A stretch of 64,000 nucleotides of DNA from Sanghuangporus weigelae (GCA_033182465.1 CP137328.1:1426001-1490000); one strand, 5' to 3'; counted from the first letter of the stretch, positions 11,717 through 25,045 are shown. The notes: generated from the letters alone by a model not told the origin. Program-made: numbers and translations.

Positions 11717-14700
11717 ATGGTACGTGTCCTGCAGACTATTGTCGTCCGATGGCTAAGCTCATAGCTTCTTTTCGAATAGTTCGCGGCTGCAACCCTCTTC
11801 TTCGTTTTGGCGATATTCGTCATATTCCAGAAAATATTCGAAATGGTCCTGCATTTCAATGACACCTCGACTGCTCGCGGGGAATCGTCAAAGGAGCCTT
11901 CCGCATCGTTCGATTGGACAACTAATGAAGAAGCAAGGACGTTCGATGTAAAGAAACGTTACTCAAATGTACGCGAGCATCATGCCTTTGACATTCTGAC
12001 CCTGCATGACGCGCCTTTGTAGGAACCCAAAGCGACAAGGTTTCCCGTCGTCTCTGACCGAAGGGGCCGAGGCATACAGTTGCGCCGCGAGAAAATTGAC
12101 GACTGGAGACGATCCTCGTCTTTCAAGCCACGGAAACCTGAAGATCCTCTCTCACATGACTTTGTTCCGTCAACTTGCCTTTGGACAAGAACCCCGCATA
12201 TCCCCACCAATATCGATACCCCTACCACCCCCACCACCACCAACGGGGATGATCCAAGGTTGCCGAATCCGTTCCTAAACCATGTCGCTCGTGTCGAGCC
12301 CGAGAACGTTCTAGAGGACAATACGTCTCGACCTTCAAACGAGCGTTTCATGAACTCGAGAAAAGCACATCAGTGGTTCCACGTAGTACGTCGGAACATA
12401 CTCCAGTATAAACGAATGGATCTTTCCCTCCATCAGGGTGGCCTTCCGTACGAGTTCGCCTACATCCTTACCTTGGGGTGGATACATCTGGAGGAGTGCA
12501 AAGCTTGGGCCGATGGTCGTCATACGATTGGCCAAGGCCTCGTCGATCTAGCTGAACAAAAGCAGAAAGGCGATGTGTGGAAGCTCAGTGAATTCGATGT
12601 CACGATGGCGGAATGTGAACTGGAGGAGTTTGTGGACAGTTGGATGAAACTTAAGCGTCGCCCTGAGGAGCTGAGGGGGTACAACGAGGCAGCGGATGAT
12701 GAGGACCTTAAAAAATATGGCCTCTTAGGACCTGCGATCGCATCACTTGCTTCTCTCGAAGAAATCGATATGGCTTTGGCTGATCTCGCCGACCCAGAGC
12801 TTGGTCAGGAACTGGCCTTCGTCTCTGAGCGTCTGCGACCTATATTCGAACTGCTTACTGATGCCGTGAAGACAACATCAGAAAGCAAGCTCGAATCGGA
12901 ACCTGAAAGCACTGAGACTGCGGCCACGAAGCAGGACCACGAAGAGCCTAAAGCCGAGACACAACGTGTCGATATGCACTCTGAGCTGATGAAGCGACTC
13001 GAAGAGGAGCGGAAACAAATCGGAAAACCCGCTGGAACGGCGAGCTCAGCAAGCGAGACTGTCCAACCGGACAGACAAAATATCGACTGTCGCCGTTCGA
13101 CGGCACACCCAGTGAATTCGGCTGGGGTTCTGCGCCAAAATGTAGCAAAGGCTACTAACGAGGGACCAACGCATGGTTCGCCAGCATCTCATGGCGACGG
13201 TTCAATGCAGGCATCCAGGCCTACAGAAGCAAATAATGCAATGGATGAAACCCATCGGGACAACAAGTCCAATATGACTCCAGAGCCACGCCCCAAGGAT
13301 GCCATAGCAAATGATGTACATCCTGAGGTTGCGGAAAAGCAGCCATCCAGGACCCAGCAACGGGCACCAGTGCAGGCGTCGTCTCAACCAGAGGGTCCGA
13401 AGAATATAGATCTCACCCACCCACGAGTTTCCTCAAATCGATGCGAACCGATTGCGCCTGATCCTCAGCGTGAAACAAACATCACCCCCCGCATGGATAG
13501 TCAGACTACATCGAACCCACGTCCAAAGGACACGGCAGTACAACCACAGCGGACCGGTACTCAGCAGCAGTCAACGAAACCTGGGCCATCTCAGCCAACG
13601 GAACCCGCGAAAAAAGCGGATTTCACCCATCAGCAAGATTCTTTGAATCGCAATGAAGCGATTGCGCCCGAACCTCAGCATGAAACAAGCGAGGACGATC
13701 AAGATGAAATCGAGGTGGAAGCCGAGATCCAGGAAGAGGATGACGAGGACGAGATAGAGGTGGAAGCTGAAATTGGCGAGACTCTCGCAGAGGATGAAGG
13801 AGACAAAATTGATGTGAAAGCAGAAATAAAAAAGATGCCAGAGGAGGAAGAAGAAGACGACGAATTCGACGTGGAAACTGAGATACTGAAGACAATCGCG
13901 GAGGAAGAAAAGGACATGAAAGACGCGAAAACAAAAGTCCTGGAGATACTGGCATCGGACGGAGAAGACTCCGACATGGAGGACTGCACACCCCCTAATG
14001 CGCCGCATACATCAAGTGAAGATGCCACGCACAGCGAGTCTCCACTGTCTACGATGGGTCTCGACGAGAAGATAGAATATGTGACAAGGGTGGAAGAGGA
14101 CATAACAATGGAGTCATGCTGTGAGGAAGTCGACATGGAGCCAGAGGTCAAAGGATCGGAGGTTTCGATGGATGCGCAAGGACCAGAGCCGCCGACTCCA
14201 TCTGCACAATTCACTCCGCAACCAACGATCCCAATAATTAAACAGGAGCAAACTACTGAAGAAGCGGAAATGACGGATACGCCGTCAATGCTAGTGCCAG
14301 CGTCAACGTCTCCGAAGACCCTTTTACCAACGTCCAAAATTCCGGGAAGCAGTACAAGGTCGGATTCAATTCAGATGAAAGATGCGACGCCTGCTGTTGC
14401 CTCGACGTTCATGGTCCCTCCTTCGTCGGCCTCGACGCCGACTGTTCCAGCTGTCGTGGTTAAGTCATCACCTCGTACTTCGGCGATTCTTCCAACACCT
14501 CAAGCTCAACCAGGTGTAGCTCCGCAAAAACAACCAGACACGGCGCCCGCTCAATCTGGAATAACTGTGACAAAACCTGGATTAACCCGAACGTCTTTGA
14601 ACACGCTTGGGAGCATTCCTAAGAAGTCAACACCGGAGGGAATGCAACCTGTCACGGCGGAAGAACCTGCTCGTCCAGCTGCTCCGCAAATCATTGTTTC

Positions 14701-15820
14701 ATCTCCAACTCCCGCATCTGCCGGTCCCTCTGTGAACGAGTATGCACGTCCGCCTACACCTGCCTTGAAGCCAGAAGTAAAGCAGTCAATATTCGGACCG
14801 GTCTTTATCAAACCGAAATCTCCACAAACACAACCGGCACCTACTGCTCAACCTCCAGCAGAAGTCTCTCAACCTCAGCCGGAATCAACGTTATCAATGC
14901 AATCAATGCGCTACGTTGCGCCAAAAGAGACACTCCCGACTCCGTTCATGCCAAGCCGAGCTCAATCGGAAGCTCTTCTTGCCCAGAAGGCCAACGGTCT
15001 AGTGGCATCGTCGAGTTCAAGCACGTCCATGCCACCACCGAATTTCATTCCGTCGAAGCCCAAGCCGAGCACATTGATGCCTCCGCCGGACTTTATTCCC
15101 TCGAAGTCCAAACCGAGCACATTGATGCCTCCGCCGGACTTCATTCCATCAAAGCCGAAGCCGAGCTCGCCAATGCAAACACAGAACTTCGGTCAGACAT
15201 CCGCCAAGGCGGGCTCAAGCTCTTCAATGCCGCCTCCAAATTTCATTCCATCGAAGTCAGCGCCGATGGGCTCGACGGAAAAGATGCAATCGATGGTCTC
15301 TGCTCGGCCGATTGCTCCAAGCACCACTCCGAGACGTGCGCCGCTCGTAAAGCTGCCAACGCGTGCCCCGACAACGTCCATTACTATCGGACGCTCGGGC
15401 ATGGCATCATTTTCACCTTCAAGTAACCTAATGAAGCAGGTAGCTGCAAACTCATGGAAACAGCAGCAGTTCAGAAATGGAGGCAAGAAGCGTGACGAAT
15501 CAGATAGCATCAAAAAGAATGCCCAGCCAGAAGCCGGACCCTCCAAGACGGACCCACCGAAGACATCGTCAGCTGTAGAACATCAGCCGAGAGCCGGCCC
15601 ATCCATGTCTGGATCTTCGGCGTTATCATCGTCGCCAGCGGCATCGTCGTCGTTCCCGTCATCGTCATCAATGCTTGACAAGGGTAAAACGTCGGCGGTA
15701 TCGTCGTCGTCAGCGGAATCATCGGCGCCTGACAAGGGTAAAGGAACAGTAACTACTTGGCAGGACGAGGATGGTATATGGGAACACGATAGTGAGTCGG
15801 GTGAGACTTTACTGTGGTGA
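11717..15820 (+). CDS. Unknown family 'GW-YGPFG', member 1: membrane-anchored protein with long disordered acidic tail
   Basis: Not recognised as a named family. Exons: 11717-11719 (the ATG alone), 11780-11968 and 12023-15820, all phase 0, giving about 1329 residues. Exon 2 encodes a membrane anchor (FFVLAIFVIFQKIFEMVL) right after the start. A domain of ~200 residues follows: NSRKAHQWF, LPYEFAYILTLGWIHLEE, W-x3-RHTIGQGLVDL, KYGLLGPA and RPIFELLTD. The remaining ~1000 residues are low complexity. They include repeated acidic units of the type DEIEVEAEI (13.7-13.95 kb), Pro/Ser/Thr-rich sequence and three 16-residue repeats, ending in 'SGETLLW'. The same domain recurs at 18.1, 24 and 61 kb. 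Member 2 has the same three-exon plan, so they are tandem paralogues. Function unknown. Confidence 0.8.
15029..15172 (+). repeat. Three 48-nt tandem repeats inside member 1
   Basis: Three consecutive in-frame 48-nt units start at 15029, 15077 and 15125. Each encodes MPPP(N/D)FIPSK followed by a Lys/Pro/Ser linker. A fourth, separated copy of the core (MPPPNFIPSK) starts at 15227. The equal unit length and near-identity point to recent slippage or unequal exchange in a disordered segment. Confidence 0.9.
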
Positions 15821-18137
15821 TAACGCCTTTTGCGCCACGGTGAAGAGCATTTCGGCTGCCTACTCATTCCCTCAAATTTCTTTCTCAATCTCTATTTCTT
15901 TCTCTCTTCTTCGCCGTTGTCTAGTGTAAATTTGTTAGTCATTGGATTTGTTCCTTCGGATTGGATGCACTGTACATACTTTATCACGCACTGTTTTTCA
16001 AGTTCTCCTGTTTTCCACATTTCTTCGCTTTCGCTATACACTTCGATGTATTCTTCACTGCAATAGTATTCTTTTTCAAAGACACGGGTTCCGTGTTTTC
16101 TTCATAACTTGATCACTGATCAGCAGGAGAGTGAAGACAACATAGAATGAAGATTTGTCGGTTAACCAACTCATGCAGTCAGCTCAATATACATAGGCAC
16201 GTGATTCCTCACTTCCGGTGATGATAATAGCCTTGTGGAAACTTTCATGATTAAATTCATCATATTCTTCGCATTATACATATTGCAAGAGGGGAAGAAA
16301 AAAAGTAAGACTAGTATTATAGTAAGCAAAAATGGAGGTATTATGACTAAAGAGACGCGCAGAATTAGTATGCCTTAGATAATCCTCAATGGGAAAGGGT
16401 CACGATTGGGAAAATAGTAGTTAGTATACTAGCATCATATACGGAGGATCATGTAAAAAAATATTTCGAGCCTACAACAACTGAGGGTTGTCATAAGACG
16501 GCCCATGCGGATATAACGGACATATACCAGGAAAAGCGACCGGGAGCGCTAAAGAGAAGAAAAGATCCTGCAACCGATACTCTCGCTGAACTCTTTCTTG
16601 CTAGGATCCAATGCAAGGGTCTTCCGAAGAAGCCATTGCACTCGATCGCGACATAACTCAGGCTCTGTAACGAGAATATTGGCGACACTATCCGCAGACC
16701 GTTACGAATATGCATCAAAGACGCTCCGACTCGCCCACCTCAAGGATGGCTTGCACCTCGCTTTGCATGAATAGATATAGACGGACGAGTAGCCGAGATG
16801 CGGCGGGTAGGATTTCCTAGTAGGATCGAGGAATCCATCTCGCTGCACCACCGAAAAGAAATCCTATTGCTTCTACAGCACATGGCTTGCATCCAGGCCC
16901 AGCATTGGGAGTAGACTTACAGTGTTGACCAAGAGTCCACCTTGTGACGCGCCATTCGCTAGACATACAGCCTATGATTGTTGCGACCAACCATATTTCT
17001 CCAAAGCCTATCGACGATAGTCGCGTCGATCTTCCTGTTTCTGAGAAAGTTCCGATGATACCGTCTGCCAGTACTAATCTGCAACGTGCAAGCACGTTCT
17101 CGAGGGCACATGGCGGGAAGGTTTTGCTCGGTCTCGACGAGCCTTCTTACGAAGAAGCCCTTCGATTTTGGGAGAATAGGCAGAATAGATATACCTCTCT
17201 TGCATCCCAAATCTCCCCTTCGTAGAGACGCCTAATCACTATGCTTGGGAAGACAGCTTCCAGTCTGCTCGTCACCTGTACCGCAAGTATCATGAATACG
17301 CTGAACGGACAAGCTGAATCAAGGTAGAGTTGTACATAATGAATTTGATCAAAGACGACAGCGCATGAACGGCGATTGGTAATCGGGAATCGAACAAGAA
17401 AAATTTCCACCATAGGCAACAAGCCAACATCCAGCCCAATCTGGTCGCCGGACAAGCACAACTCAAATCAACGAGGGCATGATCAGGCCTTAATATCCCG
17501 ATCGCCTGAGCATCCACTGTAGGCCTCTCTCATAGGCACTTCCCCTCGAAATTGTCACCATCTTAGATGGCTGGATATGAATTGAGACAAAGACAAGAAA
17601 ACAATAGTGCACGATTGATTGTGAATGTGAGGCCTGGAGGGCTCAACTGCCAAAAGCAATGACTCCATCCTCCATCCTAGTGATACCGGAAGGCGTCGCA
17701 TAGCCTGCGTTTTCATTGATACCGGCATCGCAAATGTCTGCCTGTGTACGAGCCTTCATAACCAAGAGGAAGGAGTAGAGAGAGAGAGAACAAGATGGAA
17801 GTCTAACGTACATGCAGTACATGCAAGTGGTCGGCTGATTAGTGAGCATATCGATTCGCCGCGTCGATCCATCGCTCATCACCTGAGTATAAACCTTCCT
17901 ATCGCGGAGCAATCTTTCATTACATAATCACAAGGTATTCTATTCTCTCAATCTAATCTCTGCGTTTCAAGCCACCAAGGCCTTGCCATCAGCAACTAAG
18001 GGCCCTCTTTGTTTCTAGCAAGCCAAAAGGGCCGTGGCTTCTAACTGGTATCTCACCTTCTCTCCACTACCATCTCGTAACTGCATACCTTCTATTTTTC
18101 AACATTTTCCTCTCAATTCCTTCCAGACCTTCCAATA
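15821..18137. other. Intergenic region, no gene supported
   Basis: This lies between members 1 and 2 of the unknown family. Frames of 75-105 codons occur on both strands at 16.5-17.9 kb, but they are broken by stops, overlap each other and show no recognisable motif or splice pattern. The stretch may contain decayed coding DNA, but I cannot name a source. Confidence 0.5.
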
Positions 18138-21073
18138 ATGTTGTGGTTAATGGTGCGTATATGCAGTTACGTGTGGTCCTATTGTAGAGCTCATCATTGC
18201 TCTGCATAGACTATGACGACACCCGTGCTATACATCATATTACTATTCCTCTTTGACGGAATAGTCGGCCTTCTTCAGACGCACCAGTACTCCGTTTTGT
18301 CTGAGCCACCTAATGGTGCATCAACGCTGGAGCCTTCTTCAGCAACATACACAACGTCAATAGAAGTTGAAGAGAATCAGGATGATGCTGAACCAAAGCG
18401 AAAAAAGAAAAGCTCGAGGGTACGTCTCTCCTCCATACCATCCCAATATTTTCTAACGACTTGTCAAAGAAACGGAGAACGGCTAAGTCGCAAGCAACAG
18501 AGGACGTCCGTGGACTATCGAAATACGAAATCGATAGATGGCGTTCTTCTACATCGCGAACAACGCGTAGGCGCAGAGCACCTAGCCCCGATGACTACGA
18601 CTCCAGACCTACCAACAGATTCTCCGCGAGACTCGATGACGAGATATACGCACCTCCACGACGAATGGCTCCTCCCGAAACAACTCCCCAAGAACTCGTC
18701 GAACCCATTGACGACTCGAACACCACATCCCCTCCAGAACCCAAGCAGCACCTCATGAACTCGAGGAAGGCGCATCAATGGTTCTACACGGTGTACCGCA
18801 ACGTAATAGAATGCGAGAGGAAAGATCTCTTTCTTCGTCAAGGCGGGTTACCTCACGAATTCGCTTACATCCTCGCTCAAGGGTGGATCGACTTGTCGGA
18901 ATGTCTCAAGTGGAAAGACGGACGTCATACGATCGGGCAAGGAATAGTCGACTTGGCAGCTCAAAGTCGTTGGGGAGAAGAGTGGGTGCAATCACCCTTT
19001 GACATGCCCATGGGCGAAGCGGAGCTGGGAGCGTTCACATCGAGCTGGATGAACATAAAGCGAAGCCCCGAAGAGAGACTTCCGTACGCCTGGTCGCTGG
19101 ATCGAGAGGATAGAGCGAAATACGGGCCGTTTGGGCCCGCATTCGCGCACTTCGCGCGTCCCGGGAGACTTGAGAGAATCGTGGACGGTCTAATCAACCG
19201 AAAGGATGATGTTGACATGTCTTGTTTTCCTGGCCACATAAAATCCATTTTTGATCTCCTAGCCATAAGCGACGAGAGCGATGACGACCTTGATTTCGAA
19301 ATCGATTCTCAAGGGACGATGGAATCGCAGGATGCAGCCGAAGCTGAGAATGGCTATCAGGACTCTTATGTCGATTCTCATCCTCCTTCACGGGATATAG
19401 AGGAAGAGAGGGCGAGAGCCGAGATTCGCCGTTTGGAGGACGAAAAGAAGAAACTGGCCGAACAACTTGAAGAGGCGCTTGCGCAGGATGATGGACCCGA
19501 TGATATTGCCACTGAAATGAGCGGAGTCTTGCACGGTTCTGTTCCGAACGATGCATCGAAAACAGTGGCCGATCAAGACGCTTCTCGAAATGGCTACGAA
19601 ATAACTCTGGCGGAGCAACTCGGATCGGAGGCCGCGACCTGGCCAGTAGCGCCAGAGGCGACAAAGATACCAGATGAGACTTCTACTCAGGGAGAAACAC
19701 AATTCACGACCCTGAACACTGAGTATCAGCAGTCTGTGGCTCCGCTGCTATCCACTTCCGAGCCCAGTCCTGGACAACAAGACATGTTTGCCGAAGAAAC
19801 ACTACCTGCATCGCTAGAAGTTGATGATCAGCAGTCCACAGCCCAATTACTCGCTCCCGAGCCTAGTCCTGGAGAACAAGATCCGTTCGCCGGTATGAGC
19901 GAGTTGGATGCTTTGGAAAAAGCAGTGAAAATGTATCTTGCTGCAACGGCTACAAACCCTGAGGCTACTTGCAATTCGGACAACAAGGCTAGTTCGGAAG
20001 GTTCGGTTCAAGAACAGACGCAGTCCGATCAAGACTCGAGTGCATCGCATGTTATTACCATACAAGACGGCTTTGCAAGCTCTTCCAGCAATCAAATCAA
20101 CGACATGGATGAACTCGCTCGATCTCTGGAAGCCGAGCTGGATCACGAACCTGAACAAGAGGATGGCGACTGTAACATGGACGGTCCCATCTCGGTCGTG
20201 CAACAGATGACTCAAGACATGGACATCCAGTGTACTGACGCCTCCCAGTTCACGTTCCAATCTGCTCCGCTGGCATACATGGGAATGGATGACGTTGAAA
20301 TGGCAGCCCCTCCGATGCCTGAGTACGATATGCTTCCTGAAGTGGAAGAGCCTATGGTCCAGATGGACTGCGAGTATGCGCCGTCACATTGGTCGCCCTC
20401 TGCTCAGACTGCGTTTTCATGGCCGCAACAATGGGGTCATTCCAGCCTTCAGCCTTTCGTTGCCGTGTCAGAAGCGACACCGATCAAAGAGGAGGAAATG
20501 GCAGATGCAGCACCAATGCCAGAGCCAGCACCTGTGCGTTCAACGGCATTACCGTTGATCCAGAGGTTGCTTCGCCAGAAGTCTGAAGGTATGCAAGACA
20601 TAACACCCATCGGTGGCCCTTCAGACGCTCCTTTACCTCCACAGCCGGACGTAACACAATCTGCTACACAATCCGGAATACCACAGGTCGTGATATCTCC
20701 ACCGGCTCCCGTGCTCGGCCACAATACTTCGTATTCTGCCGCCCAGCACTCGACGGCAGTCCCTTCTTTTGCACCTCCTTCAGAGAAACCCTACGTCATC
20801 CAGGCTGATAAAACGGTAGATGATCTTCCTGATTATGCCTCCGATGACGATAAGGAGAATGCCGCGCCATCCGGTCCATCAAAAGTTGGCCTTTCAGCAT
20901 CGGTGGACCATTCGTCAACGTTTATCGCTGATTCATCAGCGATTCCATCTGACGAAGCCCCGATAGAGTCTACTTCACCATCCCTGGCTCCTAAACAGAA
21001 GTCGGCAGATTCCCAATCGGTGCTCGATTTGCTCAGGGAGGTGGAGATCCAGGCCAACACGATGTCCACGTAA
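18138..21073 (+). CDS. Unknown family 'GW-YGPFG', member 2: membrane-anchored protein with acidic tail
   Basis: Exons 18138-18152 (MLWLM), 18210-18419 and 18470-21073 give about 942 residues, every junction in phase 0. Exon 2 carries a hydrophobic anchor (VLYIILLFLFDGIVGLL). After a basic linker, the shared domain reads NSRKAHQWFYTVYRNVIE, LPHEFAYILAQGWIDLSE, W-x3-RHTIGQGIVDLA, KYGPFGPAFAHFA and IKSIFDLLA. A short coiled-coil-like segment rich in Glu/Arg/Lys follows near 19.38-19.48 kb. The rest is acidic and Ser/Gln/Pro-rich without visible domains. The exon plan matches member 1 exactly (tiny start exon, anchor exon, one long exon), which supports descent by tandem duplication. Biochemical role unknown. 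Confidence 0.82.
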
Positions 21074-21473
21074 CTCACCTCATTAGCTTCATCGGATTTC
21101 TTTTCCTGTGCTTTTATTGAGAGCAGATTTAGCACTTAACTTATTTTACGTTTGTCTCCTGCGATGCTTCTTTTTTTCATCGCACCGAACCATATCGCAT
21201 TGCTTTGATTTCGCTTTCTGTAGCTTTCACTGTTGTATTACCGCTGCCTGTACTTCTTATTTTGCAACAATCGTAGTTCAGCACTTGCCTCATAAAATCG
21301 GGTGGGAGAAGCAAGAAAAGAGGAAAGTTACGAGGTTATCAATGATGAAATCGAAATCAGGATTTAAATCACGGAGAGTTATGGAGCACATGACCGTGAA
21401 ATATTACTGCCCGATTCAGCCGACTTGACATGACACGCAACGCAACGCGTTCACAGCTTGATACTGTAACAGA
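21074..21473. other. Spacer between member 2 and the p24 gene
   Basis: 400 bp that must hold the 3' UTR of the upstream gene and the promoter of the p24 gene. T-rich; no separate gene or motif is seen. Confidence 0.5.
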
Positions 21474-22331
21474 ATGCTTCCCTTACCTTTGCTGGGTCTG
21501 CTGGCCTCTTTCTTACTGCCTACAGCAGTCGAAGGTTCGGCTTTAACAACCGCCATTGCACCGAATGAGCGACTATGTTTCTACGCCGACGTGGACAAGG
21601 CAGGGGAGAAGATAGGCGTGGGTCCATTCTCTTCTCGACCATATCTTTACCTGAATAGTACTTCAGTTCTACTTTGCCGTCCAATCAGGAGGATCTTTTG
21701 AAATTGACTACGAAGTGAAAGATCCAAACGATAAAGACATTCTTGACGGCCAGAACGAACGACAAGGAGATTTCGTTCTCACCGCCAACGCACCCGGCGA
21801 ATACTCGTTTTGCTTCACCAATGACATGGGCACTCTCGCGGAGAAGTTTATCGACTTCGATATCATGGTTGAAAGCGAACCGAGACGCGAACCTTCGACG
21901 AAACCTGGTCAGCTGCAGGATCATTCCAGTGCGCTCGAGGAGAGCATCTTTAGGCTGAACGGACAGTTATTGAGTATTAAGAGGACGCAGAAATTGTGTG
22001 TCAACTGTCCCTTTATCGTTTCTGCTGTGTTATCTGACCAGTTTGCTTAGCTTCCATACACGTGAAAATCGAGGTTTCTCAGTCGTGAAATCCACTCAAA
22101 AGTAATTCAAATCTGGCTTTTCCTGGGAGCTGTCAACTAACACTTCATCCAGCAAAATATTCTGGTTCGCAGTCTTAGAAGTGTTAGGCGTCGTGGGCAT
22201 GGCAATGTGTGTTCTTCTCTCATCTGCCAGACCATCGCATTCATCACTGACTCAAACTCTTAATCCTCAGAGCACAAGTATACATTCTGCAGACATTCTT
22301 CACGAAGACAGGGAGGAGATACAAAGTATAG
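21474..22331 (+). CDS. p24 / emp24 family cargo receptor of ER-Golgi vesicles
   Basis: The predicted 212 residues come from five exons: 21474-21617, 21667-21995, 22051-22101, 22153-22206 and 22271-22331. All parts of the p24 (TMED/Erp) plan are present in order. There is a signal peptide (PLLGLLASFLLPTAVEG) and a GOLD domain starting TTAIAPNERLCFYADVDKAG, continuing FYFAVQSGGSFEIDYEV and ending GEYSFCFTND with its paired cysteines. A coiled-coil stretch includes LEESIFRLNGQLLSIKRTQ and RENRGFSVVKST. One TM helix follows (IFWFAVLEVLGVVGMA), then a short tail ending FFTKTGRRYKV with basic residues typical of COPI binding. Such proteins cycle between ER and Golgi and help sort cargo. Length and order fit the family, and the model is intact. 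Confidence 0.93.
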
Positions 22332-22798
22332 CAGCAACGGTATTGCGCTTTCTTTCTTTCGCTTAGGAATTCTGCATTTTCTCTTCACGCTGGACTACGT
22401 ATTTCCTCATGTCCTAATTTATTGTCTTTCGTCTCAACTGACGCCACACGTCGGTCTTGGAGGGAAAGCAAGTCATTATCGCACGGTAGTTTTATGAGAA
22501 ACCACTCGGGTGTCAATTGCATTCAGCAAACAATGGGCAAACGCTTTACAAGTACAGATACAACATGCAGATCAGAAGTGATCGAGAGAAAGCTATGAAA
22601 ACAAAAGAAATAAATGAAGAATAAATATCCACGCCGAAAACGGAAATGCTCAAAGAAATCGTACAGCGATGTGCGAACAAAGAATCGAAACAATCGTCAG
22701 GAGAACCGAAAAGCCGAAAGCCAGAAAAGACAGATAAAAGAAGACGAAGGCGGAGCCACCACACGACAACTTTCCCGAACCACACCTGCTTATAATCA
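22332..22798. other. Spacer between convergent genes
   Basis: About 470 bp between the stop of the p24 gene (plus) and the stop of member 3 (minus). It should hold the two 3' UTRs. No gene is supported. Confidence 0.5.
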
Positions 22799-25045
22799 TC
22801 ACCAAAGGTTGTCATACCTTGTCATCTTCCGAGTGTTCTCACACTTCCTTCTGAATTTATCGCCTTCTCTCGATGGGCGTTGAGAGTCAGTAGGAGGCGA
22901 GTCATCTTGCGGAATAGGAGACAACTGCGGAGCAGGGGCATTGGCAACCCGAGTCGGTAGTGACTTTATAGGACGCGATGCAGGCTGCTGCGCTGCCGCC
23001 GTACGTGTTTGTGGAACAGCGGGCATTACTTGTTGGAAATTTACGGCTGCTTGCGGTACTGCCTGAGCCTGCCATTGCACAGGTATCGATGGCTGCGCTT
23101 GCATCGACATTTGCCAATCTGGCGCGGTATCCAGCTTGAGACGTTTGCCAGTCCCAAAAGAAACAACACCCGGATTCCCACCGGAAGTGGCCCACGACAG
23201 TTGCGCGGATGATTGAGGAGCCTGAGGTAGGGCTGGCCCGGTGAACTCGATAGACATGTTGCTATCATCCACCGCCACTTCCTGAGGAGCAGACAAATCG
23301 CTGAACGAAGAGTCCGCTCCGTCAGTAATAATACCATCCATGCTCACATCCGCTAGTTTGCTTACATCATTTTCATTCGACGTAAAACGGCTTTCTGAGC
23401 TCGTCTGAGTCGGCCGCCGTTGGCTGATTTCTTCGCCGACAGGATGTTCAAAGTTCCCCGACGCATTAGCTGAAGGAATTGCTTCTCCGCGCGATGTCAC
23501 AGGCGTCTTGGAGGCATCGGTAGGGTGAGGCTCCGGAGTCGACTGGGAAGGCTTCGGTACAGACTCGGGCTCAGGTTCATGTCTAGGTTGTTTCCACTTT
23601 CCCTTCTGTTCCCGGGTGTACTGCCGCTTCGAGTTGCCGGCATCCTCATCGTCGACATCTTCGACAAAAGCTCTGTACTTTCTTTTTGGTCCTTCTTCCT
23701 CTTCCGCAGGCATCGAAGTACCTTCACGTCTCTCCTCGTGATTGGTGCTCTCATGAGACTCCTCCGCTTTCGCTGACGCCGTAGTAGGCTGGACAGTACG
23801 TTTTCTTTTGAATAACAGTTCGAAAAGAGGCTTCCAGTTCCCGGGAAGGTTCACCTTCTCGATGTCCAAGTCCAGCTTCAAAAGCTCCCGCAATACGAGC
23901 TCCTGCTTTTCTGGCGACGCATATCTCGCAACCTCTTTCCCAAAAGGTCCTTCCAAGCGTCTGCACAGGTTGTCCTCCCACCGGTCGTATCGCTTGGTCT
24001 CGTCACGGCCTACCTGCCAACCATCTTGGAAGGCATCTACTGTCTCCTTATCTGGTGGATCGTAAAAGTCGAAGAGAACGTTTTTCCCGCTCGCAGAAAC
24101 GTTAGGGGTGTTCATGTTGTCAACCAATCCTTTCCCGAGCTGATAACGGGCATGCCTCCAGGCCATTACCTCGCTAAGCTCGATCCAGCCGTGATAAACC
24201 ATGTACAGCAATGCATGGGACGAACAATAGTGAGTGAGTTCGTAATCATCCATGCAATTATCTTTTACCATTCGCCGTACGAGATAGAACCATTGCAGCG
24301 AGTACTCGAGCCACGGCGGTCGCTCAGGCTGTGTTTGGGGAGGATCGTTTTTGGGTGGCGGAGTTTCAGGTCCACGACCCCCGTCAGGAGATTTAGGAGG
24401 ATCACGTTTCCTAGGTGGCGAAGGCCCAGATGAACTCTTAGGCTTTGTCTTGCGAGATCCTTTCTTCCTCGGCTTTTTATCTCCATTTTTTTTCGCATCA
24501 TCAGAGGATGATTGAGGATGCTCCTCTGTCGCGACCTTCTATTGATGTTGTTTGTTAGAAGAAAGCGCCGGGATCAAATTTATACGCACCTTTCGGATTC
24601 GGTCCTTCTGTTTGGGACTCAGCGGTCCAGGCTTCTGATCCGCAGATCTAGCTCTGTGAGCTGACTTGCGACCAGAATTCGACAAGGTTGCAGACTGACG
24701 CTGCGGGGCTTGCGGCGCGACCGGCGTCACCCCAGATTCAACTTGTTGAAGCTGAGGCTCATGTATTGACGCGGGGGATTGAGTATCGTTTTGGCTCTCA
24801 ACCACCTGAGGGAGCGTCGCAGGCGCTGCCGGCGCATGCTCGACCTGGGTATTTGAAGCCACGGAGGGTAGAGAGAGACTCCGTCGCACGGGCATTTCCT
24901 GGTCATTCGACCTGGCACTAGGCGATCGGAACGGTGCGTGCTGAGCCTCCAGATCAGGATTCCGGCACGCTGCTCGATCGTGTGTTATCTTATGCAAGAG
25001 CCTCTTGCACTTGACATTTATAGTTTTGAGGACCTTCAGCATCAT
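22799..25045 (-). CDS. Unknown family 'GW-YGPFG', member 3 (no membrane anchor seen)
   Basis: Exons 25045-24590 and 24538-22799 join at GTGCGT/TAG in phase 0, giving about 731 residues. I start at the MMLKVLK methionine pair because the frame upstream has no ATG; an extra 5' exon is possible. Residues 1-240 are Pro/Ser/Lys-rich. The shared domain follows: LQWFYLVRRMVKD, ALLYMVYHGWIELSE, W-x3-RYQLGKGLVD, EGPFGKEVARYA and WKPLFELLF. The tail (~430 residues) is disordered and contains an acidic/basic patch near 23.7 kb. It differs from members 1 and 2 in orientation, in lacking the anchor exon and in a long preface to the domain. Function unknown. Confidence 0.75.

Noticed and set aside
16480-17920. 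Several 75-105 codon frames on both strands
   Set aside because: They overlap each other, are interrupted by stops and give no recognisable protein; may be decayed DNA but no source can be named.
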